A DNA stretch of 64,000 nucleotides from Chryseobacterium sp. (GTDB lineage Bacteria; Bacteroidota; Bacteroidia; Flavobacteriales; Weeksellaceae): the NCBI RefSeq assembly GCF_019236175.1, contig NZ_JAFAJM010000024.1, forward strand, positions 1-64,000, given 5' to 3'. Under the pieces are notes generated by a model that was not told where the DNA came from, did no database searches, and saw only the letters and a list, made by a program, of their open reading frames with translations. Below are positions 35,218 to 42,940 of this stretch, piece after piece. A program made the position numbers and the translations under genes. Within the stretch, counting starts at the first letter, position 1; each line of letters starts with the position of its first letter.

Positions 35218-35231
35218 TTGTTTACTGAGTT

Positions 35232-35816
35232 CTATGAATCATATTCTCTTTTCCACTCCTCCGCAACTTCACTAAGTACATTATAAAAATCCACACCATA
35301 TTTTCTTGTTAATGGTGTTTTCAGAAACTTATAAACAGGTACCTGAAGTTCTTTTCCAAGAGTACAGGCATCACTGCATACGTTCCATTCATGATAGTTC
35401 AAAGCAGTAAAAGTAGAGTATTCTGTAATTCTGATAGGGTAAAGGTGGCAGGAAATAGGTTTTTGCCAGTCTACAGCACCATCTTCATACGCTTTTTCAA
35501 TCCCGCATTTGGTAATTCCTTTATCATCAAAAGTAACATACGCACATTCACGATTCTCCACCATCGGAGTAACATACATTCCGTCGTGTGGATCAGTAGT
35601 CCATGTTCCCTGTTCTTCCAGAGCTTTTATACCTTCCTCAGTAAGGTAAGGTTTTATTTTATCAAAAATACTGTCCAAAATTTCAAGCTCATCTTTATCC
35701 AAAGGAGCTCCTACATCTCCTTCCACACAACATGCACCTTTACACTTGGTAAGGTTGCAAACAAATTCTTCGGAAAAAATATCCTCGGAAATCAATTTAT
35801 CGTCTATCTGAATCAT
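35232..35816 (-). CDS. DUF3109 family Cys-rich protein
   Basis: 194 residues. Conserved cysteines form the pattern CNLTKCKGACC near residue 21, ECAYV near 84, TKCGIEKAY near 97 and ISCHLYPIRI near 116, typical of DUF3109 and the wider YkgJ-like group that binds zinc or an iron-sulfur cluster. No activity has been settled that I know of. It starts 6 nt after the stop codon of the DUF6427 gene, so they are co-transcribed. Confidence 0.85.
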   Translation of the reverse strand: MIQIDDKLISEDIFSEEFVCNLTKCKGACCVEGDVGAPLDKDELEILDSIFDKIKPYLTEEGIKALEEQGTWTTDPHDGMYVTPMVENRECAYVTFDDKGITKCGIEKAYEDGAVDWQKPISCHLYPIRITEYSTFTALNYHEWNVCSDACTLGKELQVPVYKFLKTPLTRKYGVDFYNVLSEVAEEWKREYDS

Positions 35817-35822
35817 AATTTC

Positions 35823-36728
35823 TTAAAATAAATCAAAAACTGTACCCGCTTTAAAACCGAGTAAACTAATAATAATCAACCATAATGCCGTTTCCTGCAT
35901 CCAGTATTTAGGTAAAAATCTCATCATCCTGCTTAGAATAATACTTGAAGGAAATGCCAGTAAGAGCAGGTATTCATAGTTCTTATTCATATACAAAATA
36001 ATTGTTACAAGCTGAGCAAGAGAAAAAACCAGCAGAAAAGTATATTTATATCTGCTTATCGGGCTTTTCTTATTATAATTTTGAAAATGATCATATACGG
36101 CATAGATCAGCATCAGAACTACAGGAATTAAAGGTAATAGTTCCGTGTAATCAGTTACCGGTTTCATTTTTCCAAAAGGGAAATAATCAATATTCCATGA
36201 AGTAAACTGTATGAAATACATCACAGAAAAATAGCTGAATGTGATCAGCATCATTCCCAAAAGGAATCTGAAGAGGTTGAGTCCTATTTTAGCAGACGTA
36301 GCGACCACATGGATGATCACAAAAACGGCCATAGGCCAGGTTGTCGGCAGGAAAATAAAATTCAATGCAACTATGGCTCCTACCAATACATAGGATTTTT
36401 TCCTGATGTCTTCGTCTGCACTCGTTAAGAGTAAAATCAGAAAAGAATTGGTAAGCAGTGAAACTGCAATTCCGATATCTAAATTACCCGGATACAGCCC
36501 AAAAATAAAAAATGTATATAAAAATAACGGAAGGTGGGTCTGATAATTGAGTGCAACACTATGAAAACAAAAATATCCCAAAGCAATTCCCAGGAATGTA
36601 ATTCCGGCAATAAACGCTTCGTATGTATTGAAATTCAGGATGTTAAATATTATTACTACTAAAAGAAGAAAACCAATATAAACAGGAATTGAAAAAATAT
36701 TGCTTTCTTTTGAAAGTAATTTAAACAT
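35823..36728 (-). CDS. DUF6427 family multi-pass membrane protein
   Basis: 301 residues with about nine to ten hydrophobic helices, few charged loops and no catalytic motif. It fits DUF6427, a family known to me from flavobacteria. It is the first gene of a two-gene unit with DUF3109 and is divergent from the DUF6341 gene. Both promoters are built around one palindrome, so the two families are regulated together. Role unknown; an envelope function is likely. Confidence 0.75.
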   Translation of the reverse strand: MFKLLSKESNIFSIPVYIGFLLLVVIIFNILNFNTYEAFIAGITFLGIALGYFCFHSVALNYQTHLPLFLYTFFIFGLYPGNLDIGIAVSLLTNSFLILLLTSADEDIRKKSYVLVGAIVALNFIFLPTTWPMAVFVIIHVVATSAKIGLNLFRFLLGMMLITFSYFSVMYFIQFTSWNIDYFPFGKMKPVTDYTELLPLIPVVLMLIYAVYDHFQNYNKKSPISRYKYTFLLVFSLAQLVTIILYMNKNYEYLLLLAFPSSIILSRMMRFLPKYWMQETALWLIIISLLGFKAGTVFDLF

Positions 36729-36734
36729 TTTTTA

Positions 36735-36752
36735 TAAATTTGTACAAAGTTA
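36735..36752. promoter_or_regulatory. Symmetric bidirectional promoter (two TAnnTTTG boxes on one palindrome)
   Basis: TAAATTTG on the plus strand (36735-36742) and TAACTTTG on the minus strand (36752-36745) face each other, separated by 2 bp. Together they read TAAATTTGTACAAAGTTA, centred on the perfect palindrome TTTGTACAAA. They serve the plus gene at 36771 and the minus gene starting at 36728. Confidence 0.7.
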
Positions 36753-36770
36753 ATTTAAAAAAGGAAAATA

Positions 36771-37004
36771 ATGACGTCTTTCTTTCTATTCTTAAGCAAA
36801 GTTTTCAAATGGTCTTTCGGTTTCTTTGATGCTTTCGGAAATGTTTTAAACTGGATACTATTTATCGTTTGCTGTGTATTGTTTACGTATTGGTGCTATG
36901 TACTGGTGGTTACACTGGGTGGCGATAAAGATAAAGACTATTATTCTCCGACGGAAGGTAAGCATCCTTACTATGATCCGAATATCTACAAAAAAGAAGG
37001 TTAA
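36771..37004 (+). CDS. DUF6341 family small membrane protein
   Basis: 77 residues: an amphipathic start, one strong membrane helix (about residues 25-50, NWILFIVCCVLFTYWCYVLVV), then a polar tail DKDKDYYSPTEGKHPYYDPN. This matches the small flavobacterial family DUF6341. It is divergent from DUF6427 and shares the bidirectional promoter; the two may form one membrane complex, which is inference. A strong terminator follows. Confidence 0.75.
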   Translation: MTSFFLFLSKVFKWSFGFFDAFGNVLNWILFIVCCVLFTYWCYVLVVTLGGDKDKDYYSPTEGKHPYYDPNIYKKEG

Positions 37005-37022
37005 TTAATTGGTTATATAGTA

Positions 37023-37059
37023 AAAAACCGATCAAATAATTTATTTGATCGGTTTTTTT
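37023..37059. terminator. Bidirectional terminator between DUF6341 and UspA genes
   Basis: AAACCGATCAAATAA and TTATTTGATCGGTTT form a perfect 15-bp stem with A and T runs on either side. Confidence 0.88.
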
Positions 37060-37087
37060 ATTACTAACGATTAAAATTTAATTTCTT

Positions 37088-37525
37088 TTAGTCATGGATG
37101 GGAAGTACCAGAACAGGAACGGATGAACTTTTTGTAAGTCCCTTTGTTAAGCTTCCAACAAATACATCATAAATTCCACTTCTTCCGTGGGAACCCATAA
37201 CGATATAGTCTGCATTTTTTGCCTTTGCATGTTCAAGGATAATATCCTTTGCAAGACCTTGTTTTAAAAGATGCTCACAATCGATATCGTGGGCAAGAAT
37301 CCGTTGTTCAATTTTATTGAGCTGAACCAGTTCCTCTCTGATCTCATTGGCTTCCACTTCCGGAAAATATTGAAATCCCATATCCCCAATTGCAAAACCG
37401 ATGTCTGATGGTGCTACGTGAATCAGGTATATTCTACCGTTAAGTTGTTTTGCAAATTTTATGGCACCTTCTACCAGCTGGTCTGTTTTGTCCCCAAAAT
37501 CTACGGGTAATACAATATTGATCAT
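37088..37525 (-). CDS. Universal stress protein (UspA family)
   Basis: 145 residues, single Usp domain. It starts with NIVLPVDFGD, and near residue 110 has the ATP-binding pattern GSHGRSGIYDVFVGSLTKG (G-2x-G-9x-G-S/T). It is likely an ATP-binding cytoplasmic stress protein. A TATCTTTA box, one base off consensus, lies upstream on the minus strand. It is monocistronic. Confidence 0.9.
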   Translation of the reverse strand: MINIVLPVDFGDKTDQLVEGAIKFAKQLNGRIYLIHVAPSDIGFAIGDMGFQYFPEVEANEIREELVQLNKIEQRILAHDIDCEHLLKQGLAKDIILEHAKAKNADYIVMGSHGRSGIYDVFVGSLTKGLTKSSSVPVLVLPIHD

Positions 37526-37892
37526 AACCTTTCATTTTGTTACCTAAAGATATAAAAAAAATACCAGAGTCTGTGTTAAAATACTTATAATATTATATTT
37601 CCGGTCATTATTGAATAATCTGCATTTTTATTTCCTGTTGCACAGGCTTTCCTGTGAGCGGATCAGGAATTATTTTTTTTCATACTGTTATTCAGTTGGT
37701 TATGTGTTTTTCTTTGCGAATTTTTATCCTGTATTTAAAGTTTGAAATTTTATTTTGAACGGATGGAAAAAAATGATATTTTTGCGCGTAATTAACTGGT
37801 AATCTTTATTTTACGATGTTAATTTTAATTTTTTTTTAATAAAAATATAGTGTGTTTTTTATCAAAATGTTTATGGTTAAAATTTTTAACAA
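37526..37892. other. 367-nt intergenic region between UspA and the VirK-like gene
   Basis: No coding frame is supported. It holds the UspA promoter region on the left and the consensus promoter of the VirK-like gene (37755-37784), followed by an AT-rich leader of about 100 nt. No riboswitch structure was recognised. Confidence 0.6.
37755..37784 (+). promoter_or_regulatory. Full-consensus promoter TTG-N19-TATTTTTG of the VirK-like gene
   Basis: TTG at 37755-37757 (within TTTTG) and TATTTTTG at 37777-37784 with 19 nt between match both elements of the Bacteroidota consensus. The start codon is about 100 nt further on. Confidence 0.75.
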
Positions 37893-38816
37893 ATGTTTGA
37901 AGTTAATATAAAAGCATGGAATTATGCGAAAGTAGCTTTCAGTGACGAAAGAGATAAATACAGGTATAAACAGCAGTACAAAAGCTTTTTCCTGTCTTTG
38001 TTGAATCGTGAACCTTCCAGAAAATGGTTTACGATTTTAGAAAGTGAACGGTATAAGGAAATTGTAGCCAAGAGGCCCAGACTCTTTTTAAAGCCCTTTA
38101 AAGCTTACCTTTCCACCCAGTATTGTATTAACAGAAGAATCAAAATCCTTTGTGATACTTATGATTTTATTTATGATAATAAGATTGAAAAAGTGATACA
38201 GGATGAAGATTGTACGGTCTGTGAATTTAATCTTAAAAATAATTTACCGGCAAAGCTGAAAATCGGTTACAATGACCGCTACAGAAAGGAAGGCGAATTG
38301 GTGTTTTCTCTGGTGATTGATCATCTTCATGGGAAAATAGCTTCTGTATCCTTTTCATTTGAAAAAGATGAGAAAAACGGCTGGATATGCAGAATCGGCT
38401 GTTTACAGGGAAGACCTGTGGTAGATGGAGTATATGTAACTAAAGAAGCTCAGAAACTTATGAACGGAATAAGACCTAAAGCTTTTCTGATCGAGGTTTT
38501 ACAGGAATTTTGTAAAGTTTTTGAGATGAAGTCTATTGATGCTATCGGGGGGAAATATCAGGCACAAAACAAAAAACATTTTATTCATATTCCTTTTTTA
38601 CATGCTATCCGTTTTTCTTACGATGGCTTTTGGGAGGAAATAGGAGGAAAGTATGCCGAGAATGACTGGTATTCATTACCTTTAGAAACTTCCAGAAAAG
38701 AAATGAGTGAAATAAAATCGGAAAAAAGATCGGCTTACAGAAAAAGATATGAGCTTATTGATGCGGTAAAAACCGATTTACAGCATTACTTCAGAAATAC
38801 ATCTGTAGTAGAGTAA
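37893..38816 (+). CDS. VirK/YbjX family protein (DUF535)
   Basis: 307 residues over the whole DUF535 length. Family-like segments are FTILESERYKEIVAKRPRLFLKPF (residues about 47-70 in parts), INRRIKILCDTYDF, LQGRP near 173, SIDAIGGKYQ and YDGFWEEIGG near 250, and SEKRSAYRKRYEL near the end. VirK is linked to virulence and to resistance against cationic peptides in enterobacteria; the biochemical role is unknown. It is less common in Bacteroidota. It has a consensus promoter and a long leader. Confidence 0.8.
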   Translation: MFEVNIKAWNYAKVAFSDERDKYRYKQQYKSFFLSLLNREPSRKWFTILESERYKEIVAKRPRLFLKPFKAYLSTQYCINRRIKILCDTYDFIYDNKIEKVIQDEDCTVCEFNLKNNLPAKLKIGYNDRYRKEGELVFSLVIDHLHGKIASVSFSFEKDEKNGWICRIGCLQGRPVVDGVYVTKEAQKLMNGIRPKAFLIEVLQEFCKVFEMKSIDAIGGKYQAQNKKHFIHIPFLHAIRFSYDGFWEEIGGKYAENDWYSLPLETSRKEMSEIKSEKRSAYRKRYELIDAVKTDLQHYFRNTSVVE

Positions 38817-38832
38817 TTTTCTGGTTTACAGT

Positions 38833-38877
38833 AAAAAAAGGCAGATTTTCAATCTTATTGAAAACCTGCCTTTTTTT
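38833..38877. terminator. Bidirectional terminator after the VirK-like gene
   Basis: AAAAAAGGCAG and CTGCCTTTTTT plus the inner pairs ATTTTCAAT/ATTGAAAA form a long stem; it can serve both convergent genes. Confidence 0.85.
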
Positions 38878-38894
38878 ATTCGATAATTTCGTTT

Positions 38895-40073
38895 TTATTT
38901 AAAACTGTAATTCTTTTCAAAATCTTTGCTAAGAAGCTCATAACAGACTCTCAGCCATACCACAATACAAGGGACTGCTTTTAAAGAATATTTGATAATA
39001 TAATTCTTTTTCACAAATTTCGGGAATAAGTCTGAAGTGGAAAAACAGGTAAAAATAATCACAAAGATTAATAAACCTATGACAAATGGTGTTTTTTCCT
39101 TCTGAAGAAAATACCAGATCATGACTCCTGTTACCGCAATGATATAGGTAGGTGATTCCGAGCTTGAACTGAATAATACTAAAAATAGTAAACTGGAAGC
39201 GAGGATCATAAGCTGGAAAGCATAGTGCTGATATTGCTTAATTCTTACATAAGGTAGCGCAAAAAGAGGTAATCCGAAGGCTAAAAATACCAGATTGGAA
39301 ATCGATGGATCTCCCAGGATTCTTCTGACAACTCCCATTAATGAAATATCCTGCATATTTCCTAATACCTGATTTTCACTATTCTTTTCAATAAGAGAAT
39401 GGAACCAGTCTGCATAGCATTGGGTCACAAACTCCGGACTTGAATAGATCATTGGAATAACAAAAAATAATCCGGCAATAACGAGTCCCGAAAGAATAAA
39501 TTTAGTCTTATTTTTAATAAAAAAGAACTGTGTAAGACCTACAATTCCGTAGATTTTCACAAAAACCCCGATGAGAATTGCAGTGACAGACTGTACTTCT
39601 TTTCTTTCGTAAATATAAACTGCAGATAAGATTAAAAGCCCTGTTAAGGCAATGTTGAACTGATAATACAGGGAAGCAGTAATAAACTCCTGTAGACAAA
39701 GCCAGGCAAAAAAAGATTTTTTCTGGTCAGAAAAGGGCGTCTTATAAATGGCAAAAAGAAAAACCAATGTGTTGGCTATATTCCAGGCAACCATTCCTAA
39801 TCCGTCCTGTAATAAAGCAAAAGGAGCGATAAGGGCACTGAAAAAAACACCATAATGATTACTGTCAAAAAATAAATCAGGGTACTGCAGGAAAATGTTC
39901 TTCTGTTCTACAGTATGTACATAAACATACTTGAATAGCAGATAATTATTATAAGATTGTGGTCCCCGGTAATAGTTGTTTACTGCCGTGATGACGCATA
40001 TAATAACATAGACTGCAAAAATAATTTTATAATTGCCGATGAAACTGAGGAAATTGCGTTTAAATTTTTCCAT
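38895..40073 (-). CDS. GT87 (DUF2029) family membrane glycosyltransferase
   Basis: 392 residues, mostly hydrophobic, about ten membrane helices. The early extracytoplasmic loop NNYYRGPQSYNNYLLFKYVY followed by NIFLQYPDLFFDSNHYGVFFS carries acidic residues, as in GT87/GT-C enzymes that use polyprenyl-phosphate sugars. Members include mycobacterial mannosyltransferases. The acceptor here is unknown. It is a single gene. Confidence 0.75.
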   Translation of the reverse strand: MEKFKRNFLSFIGNYKIIFAVYVIICVITAVNNYYRGPQSYNNYLLFKYVYVHTVEQKNIFLQYPDLFFDSNHYGVFFSALIAPFALLQDGLGMVAWNIANTLVFLFAIYKTPFSDQKKSFFAWLCLQEFITASLYYQFNIALTGLLILSAVYIYERKEVQSVTAILIGVFVKIYGIVGLTQFFFIKNKTKFILSGLVIAGLFFVIPMIYSSPEFVTQCYADWFHSLIEKNSENQVLGNMQDISLMGVVRRILGDPSISNLVFLAFGLPLFALPYVRIKQYQHYAFQLMILASSLLFLVLFSSSSESPTYIIAVTGVMIWYFLQKEKTPFVIGLLIFVIIFTCFSTSDLFPKFVKKNYIIKYSLKAVPCIVVWLRVCYELLSKDFEKNYSFK

Positions 40074-40148
40074 AAAATTGCGTTAGAGAGGAGCGTATAT
40101 TTATAATGTATCTAGTATTGCTGCTAAGATAAATTATTATAGCTGTTT

Positions 40149-40754
40149 TTATAATATCCGGATATCAAGAATTTTTTCGTCTTTAAGATAAGCTTCCAAC
40201 ATATCATTTTCATTTACTTTTCCTACTCCTTTTGGAGTTCCTGTAAAGATAAGATCTCCTACTCTTAATGTAAAATACTGAGAAGCGAAGGCAATAATAT
40301 CATCAAAACTGAATATCATGTCTTTGGTATTGCCATCCTGTACAGTATCCTTATTCTTTAAAAGTGAAAAAGGCAAATTTTCAAGGCTGTAGTTTTCTTT
40401 TTTGAAGAAGCTTCCTACCACGGCGGAGCCGTCAAAACCTTTGGCAAGCTCCCACGGAAGACCTTTGGACTTTAACTCGGTCTGAAGATCTCTGGCTGTA
40501 AAATCTATTCCTAAGCTGATTTCTTCGTAATGCTTATGAGCAGATTCTTTCTGAATGTATTTACCTCCTTTTGAAATTTTTAGAACAACTTCCAGTTCGT
40601 AGTGAATATCATTTGAAAATTCCGGAATGTAAAAATCATTTCCTTTTAAAACGGCAGTGTCCGGTTTCATAAAAATAACGGGACTTTCAGGAACTTCATT
40701 TCCTAGTTCTTTTGCGTGTTCGCTATAATTTCTTCCTATGCAGATGATTTTCAT
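40149..40754 (-). CDS. Fumarylacetoacetate hydrolase family protein
   Basis: 201 residues, the length of the short FAH domain proteins. It starts KIICIGRNYSEHAKELGNEVPESPVIFMKP and shows metal-binding acidic residues in HYELEVVLKI (near 51) and SLGIDFTARDLQ (near 81), and the end motif GDLIFTGTPKGVG (near 170). Such proteins act as acylpyruvases or oxaloacetate decarboxylases. The substrate cannot be read from the sequence. Confidence 0.88.
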   Translation of the reverse strand: MKIICIGRNYSEHAKELGNEVPESPVIFMKPDTAVLKGNDFYIPEFSNDIHYELEVVLKISKGGKYIQKESAHKHYEEISLGIDFTARDLQTELKSKGLPWELAKGFDGSAVVGSFFKKENYSLENLPFSLLKNKDTVQDGNTKDMIFSFDDIIAFASQYFTLRVGDLIFTGTPKGVGKVNENDMLEAYLKDEKILDIRIL

Positions 40755-40862
40755 AGTTTTTTATTTATCAATTTTAAATCTCCTTTCTTATTTTCCGGGC
40801 ATTATATCCCGTTTGAACGACAGATTGGAGGTGTTTTTAATTTGTTTTTTCATTGTAAAGCT

Positions 40863-41285
40863 TTAATGAGAAAACTCATGTCCACAATAATAGCAATGAT
40901 ACTGATTTTTAGGTACCATGATAGGAAATCCTAATATCAGCCAGCTGATTCCAAAAATTCCACCGGGTTTTTCATCCTGATAAATATGATTGGAACCACA
41001 CTTCGGACATACAAAACTAAATCCGGAATTTTCAATGGTGTAATCCACCTCTAATGAATATTCCTCATTGTCTTTGTAGTTCTGAAGAATCTTTTTCGCC
41101 TGCTCTGTATCATGCTCAAAAACCTGTAGCTGAATTCCGCCTACAGCCTGTGATAGCAGCCAGTCCGACTGAATGAGCTGTTCATTGGCAATAAAACTGT
41201 TGATTCCGTTTTCAGCCAATATCTGTTTGTCCCTGTTGGCTTCAAGGGCATTTTCATAAAACTTAATACGGACAAGATCAGACAT
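40863..41285 (-). CDS. DUF2007-type protein with zinc ribbon
   Basis: 140 residues. The first half (VRIKFYENALEANRDKQILAENGI) matches the DUF2007 putative signal-transducing domain. The second half is a zinc ribbon, CPKCGSNHIYQDE near residue 94 and YHCYYCGHEF near 130. The start codon directly abuts the stop of the exonuclease gene, so translation is coupled. A nucleic-acid or protein-binding role is possible but not shown. Confidence 0.8.
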   Translation of the reverse strand: MSDLVRIKFYENALEANRDKQILAENGINSFIANEQLIQSDWLLSQAVGGIQLQVFEHDTEQAKKILQNYKDNEEYSLEVDYTIENSGFSFVCPKCGSNHIYQDEKPGGIFGISWLILGFPIMVPKNQYHCYYCGHEFSH

Positions 41286-42050
41286 TTAAAATTTACTTGA
41301 AAGTTGAATCTTTGTGAAAACCTTCTTCGTATACAATGGAAAATCAGCATTCTGAAGCCATCCGAAGTATCCCAGATCTTTCTGGAAAACAGCTTTCACA
41401 CCCTGACCTTTGTATTTTCCGAAGTTGAAAACCTCTTCCATCTTTTCATTATAACCGATGAATCCTGCAAGATCTGCATTTTTATTATGAAATGTAAATT
41501 CACTTAAAGGAGCAATCTCGTTGGGAATATCGTCGTACTTTCCTACCTGAGCGTCAAGAACTTCGAAAGTAGCCATTACATCGGCTTCTGCAGAGTGAGC
41601 ATTTTCTAATGTTTTTCCACAGTAAAACTGATAGGCAGCTCCTAAATTTCTGGGTTCTTTTTTATGAAAAATAGTCTGAGCATCTACCAGTCGGAATTTG
41701 CTAAGATCAAAATCAAGACCTACCCTCAGCAGTTCTTCTGCTAAAAGAGGAACGTCAAATCTGTTCGAATTGAAGCCTCCCAGGTCACTTCCGGAAAGCA
41801 TCTCCATAATTTTGGGAGCTATTTCTCTAAAAGTAGGAGCCTCTTTTACATCTTCATCATAAATTCCGTGGATTTCACTGCATTCTTTTGGAATGGGCAT
41901 TTCTGGATTCACACGCCATGTTTTACTCTCTCTGGAAGCGTCAGGATTTACTTTCAGGATACAGATTTCAACAATTTTATCTTTTCCGACATTAGTTCCT
42001 GTAGTTTCCAGGTCAAAAATACAAAGCGGTTTATGGAGTTTTAAATTCAT
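41286..42050 (-). CDS. DnaQ-like 3'-5' exonuclease
   Basis: 254 residues. The DEDDh motifs are visible: FDLETTGT (residues about 13-20), GFNSNRFDVPLL near 95, and HSAEADVMATFEVL near 155. The C-terminal part (FNFGKYKGQGVKAVFQKDLGYFGWLQ) is an extra domain seen in Bacteroidota exonucleases of this type. It probably degrades single-stranded DNA or proofreads. It is followed without a gap by the DUF2007-zinc-ribbon gene, which suggests the two products work together. Confidence 0.9.
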   Translation of the reverse strand: MNLKLHKPLCIFDLETTGTNVGKDKIVEICILKVNPDASRESKTWRVNPEMPIPKECSEIHGIYDEDVKEAPTFREIAPKIMEMLSGSDLGGFNSNRFDVPLLAEELLRVGLDFDLSKFRLVDAQTIFHKKEPRNLGAAYQFYCGKTLENAHSAEADVMATFEVLDAQVGKYDDIPNEIAPLSEFTFHNKNADLAGFIGYNEKMEEVFNFGKYKGQGVKAVFQKDLGYFGWLQNADFPLYTKKVFTKIQLSSKF

Positions 42051-42137
42051 GTCTGTAATTCAATAATTTGAAAATGTGTTAATTCAAAAATGAGACTATA
42101 TTCAATCTCATCGTATATAAAGTGTTTTTTCCTAATT

Positions 42138-42851
42138 TTATTTCAGTTGTTTTTGAAAAATAAATGAGACCAGCATATAGTAGATAACCAACATAGGAAT
42201 TCCTACTACTTTAAAGGCTGCCAAAATAATAATTCCTCCCGCAAGCAATACAATTTTAGGATAATTATCTTTTAACTGCCTGGATTTGAATTTCATTGCC
42301 ATCATTTTTATCGGGCTTACAAGGAGCCATGAAGTGATCAGGCTCAATAGAATCAACAGCAGTCCGCTGTTAAATAGGAAGCCGAAACTTCCTGTTTCCC
42401 TGAAAGCATAATACAACCCGAAAAGTAATACGGTGTTGGTAGGCGTATTTAATCCTTTAAAATAATAACGCTGTTCTTCATCAAGATTAAAGATAGCCAG
42501 CCTCAGGCATGAGAATAGCGTAACCACTAACCCGATGTATTGAATTTCAAATGGAAAATGAAGTCCCAGTAGCTCATTCCCAAATGGTTCTAATGCCTTA
42601 TACATGGTAAGTCCCGGAATCAATCCAAAGCTGACCATATCAGCAAGAGAGTCAAGCTGAAGTCCCAGATTAGAGTTTGATTTTAATGCCCGGGCTACAA
42701 AACCGTCGAAAAAATCAAAAATTGCAGAGAGAATAATACAGATTGCTGTAGTCTGATAGTCTCCCAAAATAAGATGTATTGCACCGATGCAGCCGGCAAA
42801 TAAATTAGCCAGGGTTAAAGCATTGGCCAGGTTATTCTTTATAAAGTCCAT
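42138..42851 (-). CDS. pssA: CDP-diacylglycerol-serine O-phosphatidyltransferase
   Basis: 237 residues from ATG 42851. The CDP-alcohol phosphotransferase motif DFFDGFVARALKSNSNLGLQ, continuing to LDSLADMVSFG, lies at about residues 44-73, and about eight membrane helices follow the PssA pattern. It makes phosphatidylserine, the precursor of phosphatidylethanolamine. The GTG at 42857 overlaps the promoter box, so ATG 42851 is chosen; it lies 5 nt after the box and the mRNA is probably leaderless. Confidence 0.93.
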   Translation of the reverse strand: MDFIKNNLANALTLANLFAGCIGAIHLILGDYQTTAICIILSAIFDFFDGFVARALKSNSNLGLQLDSLADMVSFGLIPGLTMYKALEPFGNELLGLHFPFEIQYIGLVVTLFSCLRLAIFNLDEEQRYYFKGLNTPTNTVLLFGLYYAFRETGSFGFLFNSGLLLILLSLITSWLLVSPIKMMAMKFKSRQLKDNYPKIVLLAGGIIILAAFKVVGIPMLVIYYMLVSFIFQKQLK

Positions 42852-42856
42852 GAGCA

Positions 42857-42864
42857 CAAAATTA
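42857..42864 (-). promoter_or_regulatory. TAnnTTTG promoter box of pssA
   Basis: TAATTTTG on the minus strand, 5 nt before ATG 42851. Confidence 0.65.
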
Positions 42865-42928
42865 CAGTTTTTAAAAATTCTATCTTAAAATAATATGTAC
42901 GAAAAAATACAATCAAGTGATTTTGATG

Positions 42929-42936
42929 TAAATTTG
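42929..42936 (+). promoter_or_regulatory. TAnnTTTG promoter box of the LTA synthase-like gene
   Basis: TAAATTTG ending 4 nt before ATG 42941. Confidence 0.65.
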
Positions 42937-42940
42937 CTGC

